A DNA stretch of 64,000 nucleotides, taken from assembly GCA_037178625.1 (NCBI GenBank), contig CM074140.1:992001-1056000 (forward strand). Reading direction: 5' to 3'. Numbering within the stretch: position 1 is the first letter of the stretch; each line of letters opens with the position of its first letter. This DNA comes from Skeletonema tropicum (Eukaryota > Bacillariophyta > Thalassiosirophyceae > Thalassiosirales > Thalassiosiraceae). The position numbers were made by a program, and so were the translations under genes. The notes below the pieces were generated by a model. That model ran no database searches, was not told where the DNA came from, and was given only the letters and a program-made list of their open reading frames with translations. Positions 1 through 9,804 of this stretch are shown here, one piece after another.

Positions 1-566
1 CCATCTTCAGAGCATGTTTGCTAGTGAGGCATGAAATTAGTAAATGCTTGCTGATGTCGTACTCCTCTTGAGTGTGGCAATAACCCGGCCGTGTCCAAGA
101 GTACATCCAGCTATGGATTTGTCGCACAAATGTCATCCATGCTGGGTTTCGTGATGTATCCCAGTTAGTAGTACCCACATGCCTATTCCAACCATTTCCG
201 AACATATGAAAGGAACATCCGCCAATTCTAGCGTGTGGGCATAACAATTTGATCGCGATTCGAAGCTCCGCATTCTGTTGTGGATCTCCATCGCAGATTA
301 AGAAGCGAACTCTTGCTAAGACATGTGCGGGCAATATTTTCCTCAAGCCTTCCTGAAACACATACCGAAAGGATGCTCGTCGTTGGTCAGGCAACCACAC
401 ACGGCAGAAAACAACCTGCTTGTCGACACTTGTGCGGCATGAGAAGGTCAACAAGTGGAACCCATTCTTGTTTGTATGGCTCGTCACATCGAAAGTGACA
501 ACCTCAGGACATAGAAAGAAGTAGCGCAAAACTGCAATAGTCCCTCGGTAAACTTTATATTTATAT
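1..566 (-). mobile_element. MULE-type transposase fragment, runs off the window edge
   Basis: Reading the minus strand from about 566 down to 1 gives an uninterrupted frame that looks like the core of a Mutator-like (MULE) transposase. A segment reading RYFFLCPEVVTFDVTSHTNK is the usual first catalytic Asp region. It is followed by a stretch ending ICDGDPQQNAELR (second Asp region) and then GGCSFHMFGNGWNRHV (the C/H..H region). A stop in the same frame lies just upstream near 569, and no start Met or N-terminal DNA-binding domain is visible, so this is a truncated or decayed copy, or an internal exon. The rest lies beyond position 1. Family assignment is by motif recognition only. A second MULE-like fragment sits at 58340-59779 on the other strand. 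Confidence 0.7.
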
Positions 567-1069
567 CTTTCTTATTAGGACCGACACTGTACGCATCTGA
601 CTTAGACTGAATATAGTTCTCTGTGAGAGCAACGCTCCACTTAGAACATCGTATCGCTCCGCTCGGCTCATCTTCCCCATGGAGATGCTCCGCTCGCTGC
701 GCTCGCTTCGCATAGGAGACGGCCCTTCCATTGTCAAGGCGACATTCATTTGCGGTGGTAGGTAGGTGGTAGGTGTAGTGGGTGTGGGAGGTGCGGTGAG
801 GTCGTGGAAGTGAACTCACCGTTGGCTTGGAGCGGATTTGAAATAGAGGAGGTTCTTGTGTACAAGAAATCCAGTACCCGGACCTTTGGGTTGGAAATAA
901 TGGGACTCCGTCCTAATAACTGAACCTGAACTGCCAATAATAGGAATGTCTACCCCACCGTCCTTCTCATAGTGGTAGGTACCTAGTAAGCAGAGCGAGG
1001 AGAGCAGCGTCCGATTCGATGTGTGTGTGTGTGTTATTGTGTAGTGGGTAGTGGGTAGTGGTACCAATC
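567..1069. other. Intergenic, no gene seen
   Basis: About 500 bp between the MULE remnant and the glycosyltransferase gene. It holds short overlapping open frames without recognisable protein and a GT-rich stretch at about 1019-1050, including a short (GT)n run followed by GTAGTGG repeats. The 5' flank and promoter of the downstream gene presumably lie here, but no specific element was recognised. Confidence 0.5.
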
Positions 1070-2578
1070 ATGGCGACCGAACACAGCGGCGGCGCTCGAA
1101 GGAATCACCTACTGTGGTGTATACTTCTCATGATAGGACTTTTTTCAGCTCTGCCATTTCTTCTTCTGCATGGCGCCCAGCTGGAGATTTCATCGCCACC
1201 AATTCATCATGATGTCCAGTCGCATTATCAAAAACACAAGAAAAACAAGAATATCAAAAATAAGGATGATGTTATGATGTCTGCTACCAACAATGGAGGC
1301 AGTCGGTCATCAGAGGCAGAAATGCCTCATGGAACTCCGATTAGAGACGATATAACTTCGCCCTTTTGTCAGCGTTGGTCGTCCTCAGACGCAGCCAATC
1401 GCACACTTCAACCGTTCGATGCGTGGTATACTCATCACCCCAACTGGATTATAACTAAAGAGACAGAAGATATGTTTTGCGTAGAACCATATTGCGAGGA
1501 GGGGAGCAAATCCTATCCTTGCCCAAATGATCGTAGGTCCAATCTCGTAAATGACTTTTGGAGATATTACAACAATCAGTTTAAATCATCATGTGATAAG
1601 GTGCATTATAGATCAATGTGGTCGTCAGGTTGGTCAGCTGACTTTCTGAATGCACAAGAGGGTCTCATTGATGCAACAAACAATTTTCATGCACCATTGG
1701 TCCTGTCTGCACCGTGGCACTATGCTGCAGTCAAAAAGGATTCAACACATAGAACATGTAGCCAGGCAGATTTGACGTGTTACTTTCTGCCATATCATAA
1801 TTGTGGAAGTTTAGACGATATATGTGGCTTTACACCAAGAGAATTTGGTATCACAATTGATGAGTGTACTGGAACCAGTGTTGAGCGCATAACAACATTC
1901 AAAATTCTTCCGGATGTGGAGATTTGGACTGAGAGGGGGTTTTATGCATATCAATTCTTGACGAGGAAGCAACTGTGGCTGCGTCGAGCTGTATTTGACT
2001 TTAAGCGCAAATTTCGGAAGAAGCATGGACCCGAGTCGGATTGTTCCGTTATTCATGTTCGTCGTGGTGATATCATTATGCACGAACAACATGCAAGAAA
2101 GTACTACCCTATATCAGACTACATCGATCTCATCCCAAAAGAGAAGCTGAATGATCCAAATCATAAAATATTGTTGCTGACGGATGATGCAAATGCAGTC
2201 AAAGAAGCACATGAGTTCTATCCTAATTTGAGTTGGAAGTACATCGACCGTCCGCGTCACAGTGGAAGTAGTGGTGGGTGGGAGAATCAAACTCCATCTC
2301 TGAACCCTTCACTGGAACTCATTGTGCTCATGGCCACTTTTGAGTTGGCGCAGGATTGTTCCACGTTCGTGCACGGGCACAGTGGTCTTTCAGACTATAT
2401 TTGGACACACATGGCTGCTAATGCTGGTGAAAAGCGTGTCGTACGGTTCAGAGTAGATGAACAGCAACAAGTATTCGATAAAAAGAATCTTCACAGCGAA
2501 GAAGAACTAGCAAAGTTGTTGGATGAAAAGAGGGCAAACATGAAACAAAAGAAACAACATACTCCAACAATAAAGTAA
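1070..2578 (+). CDS. Golgi type II fucosyltransferase-like glycosyltransferase
   Basis: Single-exon gene of 502 residues starting at the first ATG (MATEHSGG). A hydrophobic segment at about residues 13-34, preceded by basic residues, is a signal anchor and suggests a type II membrane enzyme of the Golgi. The motif IHVRRGD at about residue 327, followed by a YYPISDYIDLI stretch, matches the GDP-fucose-binding His-x-Arg-Arg-Gly-Asp signature of the alpha-1,6/alpha-1,2/O-fucosyltransferase superfamily (FUT8/NodZ-like fold). Downstream, a segment with LELIVLMATFELAQDC and a GHSGLSDYIW motif fits the C-terminal half of the same fold. Many Cys residues occur between 80 and 240. The acceptor cannot be told from sequence; N-glycan core fucosylation is one possibility. 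The 3' end is followed within about 60 bp by the degenerate repeat at 2640. Confidence 0.75.
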   Translation: MATEHSGGARRNHLLWCILLMIGLFSALPFLLLHGAQLEISSPPIHHDVQSHYQKHKKNKNIKNKDDVMMSATNNGGSRSSEAEMPHGTPIRDDITSPFCQRWSSSDAANRTLQPFDAWYTHHPNWIITKETEDMFCVEPYCEEGSKSYPCPNDRRSNLVNDFWRYYNNQFKSSCDKVHYRSMWSSGWSADFLNAQEGLIDATNNFHAPLVLSAPWHYAAVKKDSTHRTCSQADLTCYFLPYHNCGSLDDICGFTPREFGITIDECTGTSVERITTFKILPDVEIWTERGFYAYQFLTRKQLWLRRAVFDFKRKFRKKHGPESDCSVIHVRRGDIIMHEQHARKYYPISDYIDLIPKEKLNDPNHKILLLTDDANAVKEAHEFYPNLSWKYIDRPRHSGSSGGWENQTPSLNPSLELIVLMATFELAQDCSTFVHGHSGLSDYIWTHMAANAGEKRVVRFRVDEQQQVFDKKNLHSEEELAKLLDEKRANMKQKKQHTPTIK

Positions 2579-2639
2579 CTGATTAGGAAGATAGTCTATT
2601 TGTTTTCTCATCGAAGTATATCTGATCAATGTGTCAAAA

Positions 2640-2830
2640 CATAGAACGCCTAAAAGATTAAGTTCTACTTTAGTCCAGTTCTAATCTAGTCAAAAACACC
2701 ATCGGAAGTCGATCCAACGTAAGATCTTCATGTCAATCACCTCCTGCAGACCAGTTAGCCGCAAATTCCTGCCTTTGACGGTGCATTAATCTTCCCAGTT
2801 CCAGCATTCGCCATCGAAGCACATTAGAAC
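2640..2830 (-). repeat. Degenerate copy of the 3' end of the SAYSvFN gene, left of the satellite array
   Basis: This stretch aligns by eye with the stop-codon end and downstream flank of the gene at 5691-6845 (about 5630-5825). Shared blocks in order are TTCTAATCTAGT, GTCGATCCA, then an interrupted TGCCTG/TTTG..GGTGCATT..TCTTC..AGTTCCA series. Identity is only moderate and the frame is not preserved. It directly abuts the first monomer of the 184-bp array, as the intact gene end abuts the last one, so the array lies between two copies of the same sequence. Confidence 0.6.
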
Positions 2831-2845
2831 TGCGCAGACGGATTT

Positions 2846-5640
2846 TGTAGCTAAAAAAAATGCTACAGCCTCGTAGCTAGAATCAGTGTGGGCTGGCCGG
2901 CAGCACCACAATCTACCATATCATATCAATCGTCATCAAATTGCGCATGAGCCGCTTCTAGAGACCCATTCTAGTCGGCGGGGATACCATACAAGCTCAT
3001 CAGCACTGCGCAGTAGGATGGCTCTGATGAAAGCGATGCTACAGTCTCGTAGCCGATCTGAGAGGTCCAGTGTGAACTGGCCAACAGCACTCCATTCCAC
3101 CAAATCGTATCTATCGTCGTGAGCACGCGCATGAGCCGCTTCTAGAGGCCCATTCTAGTTGGCAGGGTTACCATACAAGCTCATCAGCACTGCTCAGACG
3201 AAAAGATGCAGTAGAAGCGATGCTACAGTCTCGTAGCCGATCTGAGAGGTCCAGTGTGGGCTGGCCAGCAGCACTCCATTCTACCAAATCGTGTCTATCG
3301 TCGTGAGTTTGCGCATGAGCCGCTTCTAGTGGCCCATTCTAGTCGGCGGTGATACCATACAAGCTCATCAGCACTGCTAGGACGTTTGGCGTGCGTAGAA
3401 GCGATGCTACAGTCTCGTAGCCGATCTGAGAGGTCCAGTGTGGGCTGGCCAGCAGCACTCCATGCCACCAAATCGTATCTATCGTCGTGAGTTTGCGCAT
3501 GAGCCGCTTCTAGTGGCCCATTGTAGTCGGCGGTGATACCATACAAGCTCAGCAGCACTGCGCAGTAGGATGGCTCTGATAAAAGCGATGCTACAGTCTC
3601 GTAGCCGATCTGAGAGGTCCAGTGTGGGCTGGCCAGCAGCACTCCATTCTACCAAATCGTATCTATCGTCGTCAGTATGGGCATGAGCCGCTTCTAGTGT
3701 CCCATTGTAGTCGGCGGTGATACCATACAAGCTCATCATCATTGCTCATACGTTTGGCGTGCGTAGAAGCGATGCTACAGTCTCGTAGCCGATTTGAGAG
3801 GTCCAGTGTGGGCTGGCCAGCAGTGCTTCATTCTACCAAATCGTGTCTATCGTCGTCAGTACGCGCATGAGCCGCTTCTAGTGTCCCATTGTAGTCGGCG
3901 GTGATACCATACAAGCTCATCATCATTGCTCATACGTTTGGCGTGCGTAAAAGCGATGCTACAGTCTCGTAGCCGATCTGAGAGGTCCAGTGTGGGCTGG
4001 CCAGCAGCACTCCATTCTACCAAATCGTGTCTATCGTCGTGAGTTTGCGCATGAGCCGCTTCTAGTGGCCCATTCTAGTCGGCGGTGATACCATACAAGC
4101 TCATCAGCACTGCTAGGACGTTTGGCGTGCGTAGAAGCGATGCTACAGTCTCGTAGCCGATCTGAGAGGTCCAGTGTGGGCTGGCCAGCAGCACTCCATG
4201 CCACCAAATCGTATCTATCGTCGTGAGTTTGCGCATGAGCCGCTTCTAGTGGCCCATTGTAGTCGGCGGTGATACCATACAAGCTCAGCAGCACTGCGCA
4301 GTAGGATGGCTCTGATAAAAGCGATGCTACAGTCTCGTAGCCGATCTGAGAGGTCCAGTGTGGGCTGGCCAGCAGCACTCCATTCTACCAAATCGTATCT
4401 ATCGTCGTCAGTATGGGCATGAGCCGCTTCTAGTGTCCCATTGTAGTCGGCGGTGATACCATACAAGCTCATCATCATTGCTCATACGTTTGGCGTGCGT
4501 AGAAGCGATGCTACAGTCTCGTAGCCGATTTGAGAGGTCCAGTGTGGGCTGGCCAGCAGTGCTTCATTCTACCAAATCGTGTCTATCGTCGTCAGTACGC
4601 GCATGAGCCGCTTCTAGTGTCCCATTGTAGTCGGCGGTGATACCATACAAGCTCATCATCATTGCTCATACGTTTGGCGTGCGTAAAAGCGATGCTACAG
4701 TCTCGTAGCCGATCTGAGAGGTCCAGTGTGGGCTGGCCGGCAGCACTCCATTCTACCAAATCGTGTCTATCGTCGTCAGCACGCGCATGAGCCGCTTCTA
4801 GTGTCCCATTGTAGTCGGCGGTGATACCATACAAGCTCATCAGCACTGCGCAGGAGGATGGCTCTGATACAAGCGATGCTACAGTCTCGTAGCCGATCTG
4901 AGAGGTCCAGTGTAGGCCGGCCAGCAGCACTCCATTCTACCAAATCGTATCTATCGTCGTGAGTTTGCGCACGAGCCGCTTCTAGTGGCTCATTATAGTC
5001 GGCGGTGATACCATACAAGCTCATCAGCATTGCTCAGACGTTTGGCGTGCGTAGAAGCGATGCTACAGTCTCGTAGCCGATCTGAGAGGTCCAGTGTGGG
5101 CTGGCCAGCAGCACTCCATTCTACCAAATCGTATCTATTGTCGTCAGTACACGCATGAGCCGCTTCTAGAGGCCCATTGTAGTCGGCGGTGATACCATTC
5201 AAGCTCATCAGCACTGCGCAGGAGGATGGCTCTGTTACAAGTGATGCTACTGTCTGTTGTAGATCAGAAGTATCTCATTCCTATTTAACTCGAATGCGTA
5301 TCATAGGAGGTCTTGTGCCACTAACTGCTAAAGCTGTTGTTATGCACTTTTCCTGCGCATATATTACCCATGCTTGCATTGGATGGGCGCCATATTGCCT
5401 CTTCCATCAGCATCGCCGAAGCGAGAGCATTGTAGGTGACCTATGATGCACACTTGCCGGCATCATCACTATCTATCATATGTCAAATCATCTATCGTCG
5501 TCAATTTGCGCATGAGCCGCTTCTAGTGGCTCTTCATACTCGGTGGGGACACTATACAAGCAGCAATGCAAGACGGATTGATGCAGTAGAAGCGATGCTA
5601 CAGCCTCGTGGCTCAGATATATGAAAGTGTTTAGATACAA
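2846..5640. repeat. Satellite-like tandem array, 184-bp monomer with 736-bp higher-order unit
   Basis: The phrase GATGCTACAGTCTCGTAG recurs at 3035, 3219, 3403, 3587, 3771, 3955, 4139, 4323, 4507, 4691, 4875 and 5059, a constant 184-bp spacing. Diverged monomers flank this core (about 2860, 5243 and 5594). The block from roughly 3230 to 4000 recurs essentially identically 736 bp downstream, i.e. four monomers duplicated as one unit. A non-repeat insertion of about 170 bp occupies roughly 5265-5435 before a last diverged monomer. Minus-strand reading frames of 80-115 codons run through the monomers, but 184 is not a multiple of three, so each copy is read in a different frame. These look like by-products rather than genes. 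Confidence 0.93.
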
Positions 5641-5690
5641 CACGCGTTTAGCGATCAAGTTTAACTTCTTTGGTCTGATTTCTAATCTAG

Positions 5691-6845
5691 TTAGGCAACA
5701 TTACCAATGAGTCGATCCATTGCTACATCATCATCTCCATCTCCTCTCCCAAACCCATTAGCCGCAGCTGCCTGTCTTTGTCGTTGCATTTCTCTTCTCA
5801 GCTCCAAGTTCCGCCGTCTAGCTTTCTTTCCAGTCTTTCTTCCTCCACCACCTGTATTACTTTCAGCGGTGTTGCCAGCAGCAGTAGCTTGAGTGGATGT
5901 GTCATGTTGTTGTATATTGGTATCATTGAGGTCATCCCCTGCATCGTTATTATTCACTTGCTCATCATCCACATTGTCATCGTTGTTATTATCCTGGGCG
6001 TCATTCTCTTGGTTATTATTTCGTCGTTGCAATCGTTCCAACCGTCGTTGTCTCCTTCGCTCATTTCTCAAGCGATTCTCGTCCTCTACATCCTCCTCCT
6101 CCTCATCATTTTGTGGTACCCAAATCCCATCATCATCACCACCCCATCGATTATTCCCTCCACCCATACCTGCGGCAGCAGCACCACCAGCATATTGCCG
6201 TGCCAACTCTTCCGCATCGACCGTTCCCAATATCCGACGCATACCCCGATTGAACACACTATATGCCGATGGTACACCACTACTTGCACCGGTATTATCG
6301 CCCAATCCAATCGTGTACAGAAGGAGGAATAAAGTGAGGATGATGAGTATCGGTCCAGCGTGAAGCAGCTCGTGGAGGTAGAGGAGTCCGCGATGATACA
6401 ATTTCAATCCAATCAAGAGGAGGATTGACTTTCCAATGGTATGTTTGTGTTGTTGGATGGATTGAATGGTGCAATATGGTCGAATGAAATTAGTGTAACT
6501 GAACCGACATACTTGTTGTATTGACTGAAGTACATGAATTGTTTTGTGTGCACTGGTGGTAATCACGTGACGCAACCCATCCTCTTCTCGTAGGAATATT
6601 ACGAAGCGGTTATAACATGGTTGAATTCGGAATGGTTGAATTTCGTAGAGGATTGCTTGGGTGAGTGCTTTGTAGTATAACCACGACGAGGAGGAGGAGG
6701 AGCTTTCGTCGTCAGTAGTAGTAGTAGTGGCGTGGAAGCGAACTTTATTCCACAGCTCACGCGATTGTAAGTGTCTTGTTGGATCGAGGGGGCGACGATT
6801 GCGACGTGCACCTGCTGGTAAGAAGTTCAGTGGTGGAGGCGGCAT
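5691..6845 (-). CDS. SAYSvFN-domain membrane protein (SAYSD1-like)
   Basis: Single-exon gene of 384 residues starting at ATG 6845. Residues about 130-185 hold hydrophobic segments (SILLLIGLKLYHRGLLYLHE, then a LIILTLFLLLYTIGLG stretch). They are followed by GVPSAYSVFNRGMRRILGTV, which carries the S-A-Y-S-V-F-N signature naming the SAYSvFN domain. In animals the family member SAYSD1 is an ER membrane protein acting in translocation-associated quality control; that role here is inference. The N terminus is Pro/Arg-rich and could be a targeting region. The C-terminal third is low-complexity (Asn/Asp/Arg/Gln-rich) and probably disordered. Convergent with the satellite array, and divergent from the hydroxylase gene across about 300 bp. 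Confidence 0.8.
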   Translation of the reverse strand: MPPPPLNFLPAGARRNRRPLDPTRHLQSRELWNKVRFHATTTTTDDESSSSSSSWLYYKALTQAILYEIQPFRIQPCYNRFVIFLREEDGLRHVITTSAHKTIHVLQSIQQVCRFSYTNFIRPYCTIQSIQQHKHTIGKSILLLIGLKLYHRGLLYLHELLHAGPILIILTLFLLLYTIGLGDNTGASSGVPSAYSVFNRGMRRILGTVDAEELARQYAGGAAAAGMGGGNNRWGGDDDGIWVPQNDEEEEDVEDENRLRNERRRQRRLERLQRRNNNQENDAQDNNNDDNVDDEQVNNNDAGDDLNDTNIQQHDTSTQATAAGNTAESNTGGGGRKTGKKARRRNLELRREMQRQRQAAAANGFGRGDGDDDVAMDRLIGNVA

Positions 6846-7152
6846 TATTATTAGTTCTTCTGTGGTTAAAATGGTGTGGCCGCAGCTTATGGTGTTACCA
6901 GGTGTTACCGCGCCATGGAAGTGGATGGCGTGGCTTTATGAAGTACAATACATAGCGCGACACGGTGGTGGGTGGGAGAGTGGGAGTGAATGTAGGTAGG
7001 CGATAATTAGCGATCTTTTTGAAGCGATTTGCGGCGCGGCGGCCGTTGCTTGCTTTGGTGTTGAATGATGCTTCTCTTCAGCGACGTTGACGTTGACATC
7101 ATTGTCTCACATTATCATAGATATTCATCACGACGTGCGGGCGAGGAGATCG
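6846..7152. promoter_or_regulatory. Divergent intergenic region (SAYSvFN / prolyl hydroxylase)
   Basis: About 307 bp separate the two outward-facing start codons, so both promoters must lie here. No TATA box or other specific site could be assigned with confidence. Confidence 0.4.
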
Positions 7153-9705
7153 ATGGCGATGGCATTTGATAGTGGCTCCAAAATGGACAACCAAATCGAT
7201 CTAACGTCTACAATGACGAACAGCAGCTCCTACGAAACAGACTACACAGAGGAGGATGATTACTCCTACACATCATCGGCTGGAGGTGAAGATGATAATG
7301 AAGAGGAAGACTTCAACGACGACGAGGAAGACGATATGGATGCGGACTTTTCTTCCAACAACACCCATAAGCTCACAAAAAATGACTTCAAGCAACACCT
7401 TATCGCAGTCGGCGTATCCATTCTTGCCGCATTAGTGACCCATATGCATGTAAATGGTCACAGTTACATGACTTGGAGGGAGGAAATGAGAAAAGATTGG
7501 GACCTGCTTAAGAAACGGTTTGGCAAGACTAACAAGAACCACAACAACAACAACATTCTTGTCGAAGGCGATAATAATGACTATAATGCTGCTGCCCCGT
7601 ATGCTGCACCATCTATGAATTATATTCCGACTCGTCAATTCAAAATGGCATCCGAGAAGGCGATGGAGGAGTACAACAGAGAAGATGATATGTTGTATGC
7701 AGCACGTAGTAGTGGTGGACATGATAGGGCACGAGAGTACCGTCGTACTGCTGGTCTCTCATTCTGTCCTGTCGCTCCTATGATCAGCTCTTCTACTGCT
7801 GCTGCTGTCGATGATGAGAACACGTCGACTAATTTGGAGGATGTCGAATTTTTACTTGCCTTAGACCCAAGTGTTCGTGTACTGCATTCGTATTACCTCG
7901 CGGATGCCCTCGGAGTTGAGTCATCAATGGTCTATGAAGATCCTGCAGCCGCATTCTTGGGAAGTTATGGATCCGATGTGATTCTCAAGGATATTGATCA
8001 GTTGAGTGGCGAAGCACCAACATTAGACCAAATCAAACATGTTCTCGAGTCTCATTTGCCTTCCTCACTTGTTGACAACGAGCACGCATGTCTGTTGCAT
8101 CAATATGCTCTCAACAAAGCGACAAGAAGGTCAATCCGAGGAACTACCAAGGTATATGTTCGTCCTCATGTGTCTACATTTTATCGCAGCAAGTTCCCAT
8201 CAAATTCAGTGGCACCTTTTGGCAAGCCTGAACCTAAAGCGGCGCCAGCACCATTAACATTCACTGGCTTTGCAACCAAATTTATCAATTTGTCCACTCA
8301 AACTGTCAATCTTTACTGGGATGCCGGCCGTATCACCTCGGGGCCAAGAGAGGGAAAAATGCACACTGTGCTTATCGGGACTGTTCCAAGTATGGAGAGT
8401 ATTGGTACTGCTTCACACCCTGGCCATCAGTTCTTCGTATCTACAACATATGATAAGGACAATGTTCTCGCTCGTCATACTGCCACGGTAGATGAACAAG
8501 TTTGGTATTATGATCCACTCGAAGATTTGTCTTTGGAAAAGAGGGCGGAGGAGATGGAAAAGATGACCAAGGACAACAAATGGACGGCGAAGCAGCGATT
8601 TGGAAGAGAAGCTTGGATGGTGAACCAAAGCTTTTCAAGAGACTATACAGTCAAGACTAGGATGACATGGCTTGCTAACTTCCCTCAACCATACCATGAT
8701 GGCTCCAATGCCGCATTGGAGAAAGTGTCAAATCACATGTGGCCAGCTGATTTTATTGGTCAAGTTCATCCCTTCGATACAATTCACTTGTACTTTACTG
8801 ATTTGCCTCAAGAGCTTGAGCGATTAACCAAGCAAGATTATCATCCTGATATGGAAAGTCAGAGGCGCAGTGCAATGGAGCAGTTCCAGTCAGCAAGTCT
8901 GAAAGGAGAAGCTGACAGTGACAACAACAATAAATCGATGTCACTCAATGTCAAGGTTGTGAGCTGTAGCCCGCGCGTTCTTGAGGTCAAGAAGTTTTTA
9001 TCTCCCGTGGAGGTGCAGCACTTGATCAATTTGGCATCGGGCATGACTGGAGATGTGCCTATGGAACAATCAAGAGTATCGGCAAGTACTTCTAGCAGCA
9101 GAGGCAAGAGGATACGTGGTGATGCAATGGCAGAAGTGCGCTCCTCGAAAGGGGGCTGGATTCATCGTGAGCAAGATGTGGTTGTTGATACAATCTTCCG
9201 CAGGGTTGCTGATTTATTGAACATTGATGAACACCTAATGAGAGATCACTATCCTCTTGAAGGAGACGAAGAATTGCCACCAACTCACGATCGTGTCGTG
9301 GAGGCAATGCAGTTGTTGCGTTACGATCCTGGAGATGGATATACTGCCCACCATGACTTCACATTCCCTTCGGTTGGATCTCGTTACCAGCCAAGGAGGT
9401 TTGCTTCAGTGCTGCTATATTTAACGGGCGAAGGAGATGTCATTGAGAATGGAGTCCGATCACCTTCATCAGGTGTTGATGATGACAATGCACTCGAAGG
9501 AGGAGAGACTACCTTTCCTCGAGCCGTTACTACTGAGAATCATGACGGGGTTAAAATCAAGCCACAATCCGGGAAAGCTGTCTTGTTTTACAATGTTTTG
9601 GCGGATGGTAATATGGATGATCTTAGTCAACATGCAGGCGAGAAGGTAGAGAAAGGTGTTAAGTATTTGGCAAACATCTTTGTCTGGGATCCCATTATCA
9701 ATTGA
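7153..9705 (+). CDS. Prolyl 4-hydroxylase (2OG-Fe(II) dioxygenase) with a VHL-beta-like module
   Basis: Start is the ATG at 7153 (MAMAFDSG), 850 residues, no intron evident. Residues about 1-70 are acidic and disordered; about 82-101 form one hydrophobic segment (a signal anchor). The C-terminal 250 residues are a prolyl 4-hydroxylase domain. The iron ligands are H and D of AHHDF near residue 733 and the distal H of SQHAGEKV near 826, with the 2-oxoglutarate-binding K in GVKYLANIFVWDP. In between, at about 372-440, KFINLSTQTVNLYWDAG followed by SHPGHQFFVSTTY resembles the beta domain of von Hippel-Lindau protein, which binds hydroxyproline. Topology suggests an ER/Golgi lumenal enzyme, perhaps modifying secreted or cell-wall proteins. 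The hydroxylase call is firm; the VHL-like call is tentative. Confidence 0.85.
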   Translation: MAMAFDSGSKMDNQIDLTSTMTNSSSYETDYTEEDDYSYTSSAGGEDDNEEEDFNDDEEDDMDADFSSNNTHKLTKNDFKQHLIAVGVSILAALVTHMHVNGHSYMTWREEMRKDWDLLKKRFGKTNKNHNNNNILVEGDNNDYNAAAPYAAPSMNYIPTRQFKMASEKAMEEYNREDDMLYAARSSGGHDRAREYRRTAGLSFCPVAPMISSSTAAAVDDENTSTNLEDVEFLLALDPSVRVLHSYYLADALGVESSMVYEDPAAAFLGSYGSDVILKDIDQLSGEAPTLDQIKHVLESHLPSSLVDNEHACLLHQYALNKATRRSIRGTTKVYVRPHVSTFYRSKFPSNSVAPFGKPEPKAAPAPLTFTGFATKFINLSTQTVNLYWDAGRITSGPREGKMHTVLIGTVPSMESIGTASHPGHQFFVSTTYDKDNVLARHTATVDEQVWYYDPLEDLSLEKRAEEMEKMTKDNKWTAKQRFGREAWMVNQSFSRDYTVKTRMTWLANFPQPYHDGSNAALEKVSNHMWPADFIGQVHPFDTIHLYFTDLPQELERLTKQDYHPDMESQRRSAMEQFQSASLKGEADSDNNNKSMSLNVKVVSCSPRVLEVKKFLSPVEVQHLINLASGMTGDVPMEQSRVSASTSSSRGKRIRGDAMAEVRSSKGGWIHREQDVVVDTIFRRVADLLNIDEHLMRDHYPLEGDEELPPTHDRVVEAMQLLRYDPGDGYTAHHDFTFPSVGSRYQPRRFASVLLYLTGEGDVIENGVRSPSSGVDDDNALEGGETTFPRAVTTENHDGVKIKPQSGKAVLFYNVLADGNMDDLSQHAGEKVEKGVKYLANIFVWDPIIN

Positions 9706-9804
9706 GGTCAAATGTATGTAGGTGTAGGACAAATATAGATATAGAGTTCGTGTTTCTGTGTTCCTTATTATGCTATATATTTGCCCTACTATTCTACCGA
9801 TGTG

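Noticed and set aside
3295..5214. Minus-strand open frames of 73-115 codons with recurring SLYGITADYN..LDLSDRLRDCSIA peptides
   Set aside because: They are translations of the 184-bp satellite monomer, which is not a multiple of three, so the frame rotates from copy to copy. Two are exact duplicates 736 bp apart. Nothing suggests a protein.
2846..5640. CRISPR-like repeat array
   Set aside because: Repeats are contiguous 184-bp units without unique spacers, and the genome is eukaryotic.
5707..6363. Long plus-strand frames opposite the SAYSvFN gene
   Set aside because: Low-complexity antisense shadows (Ser/Leu/Ile runs) of a well-supported gene.
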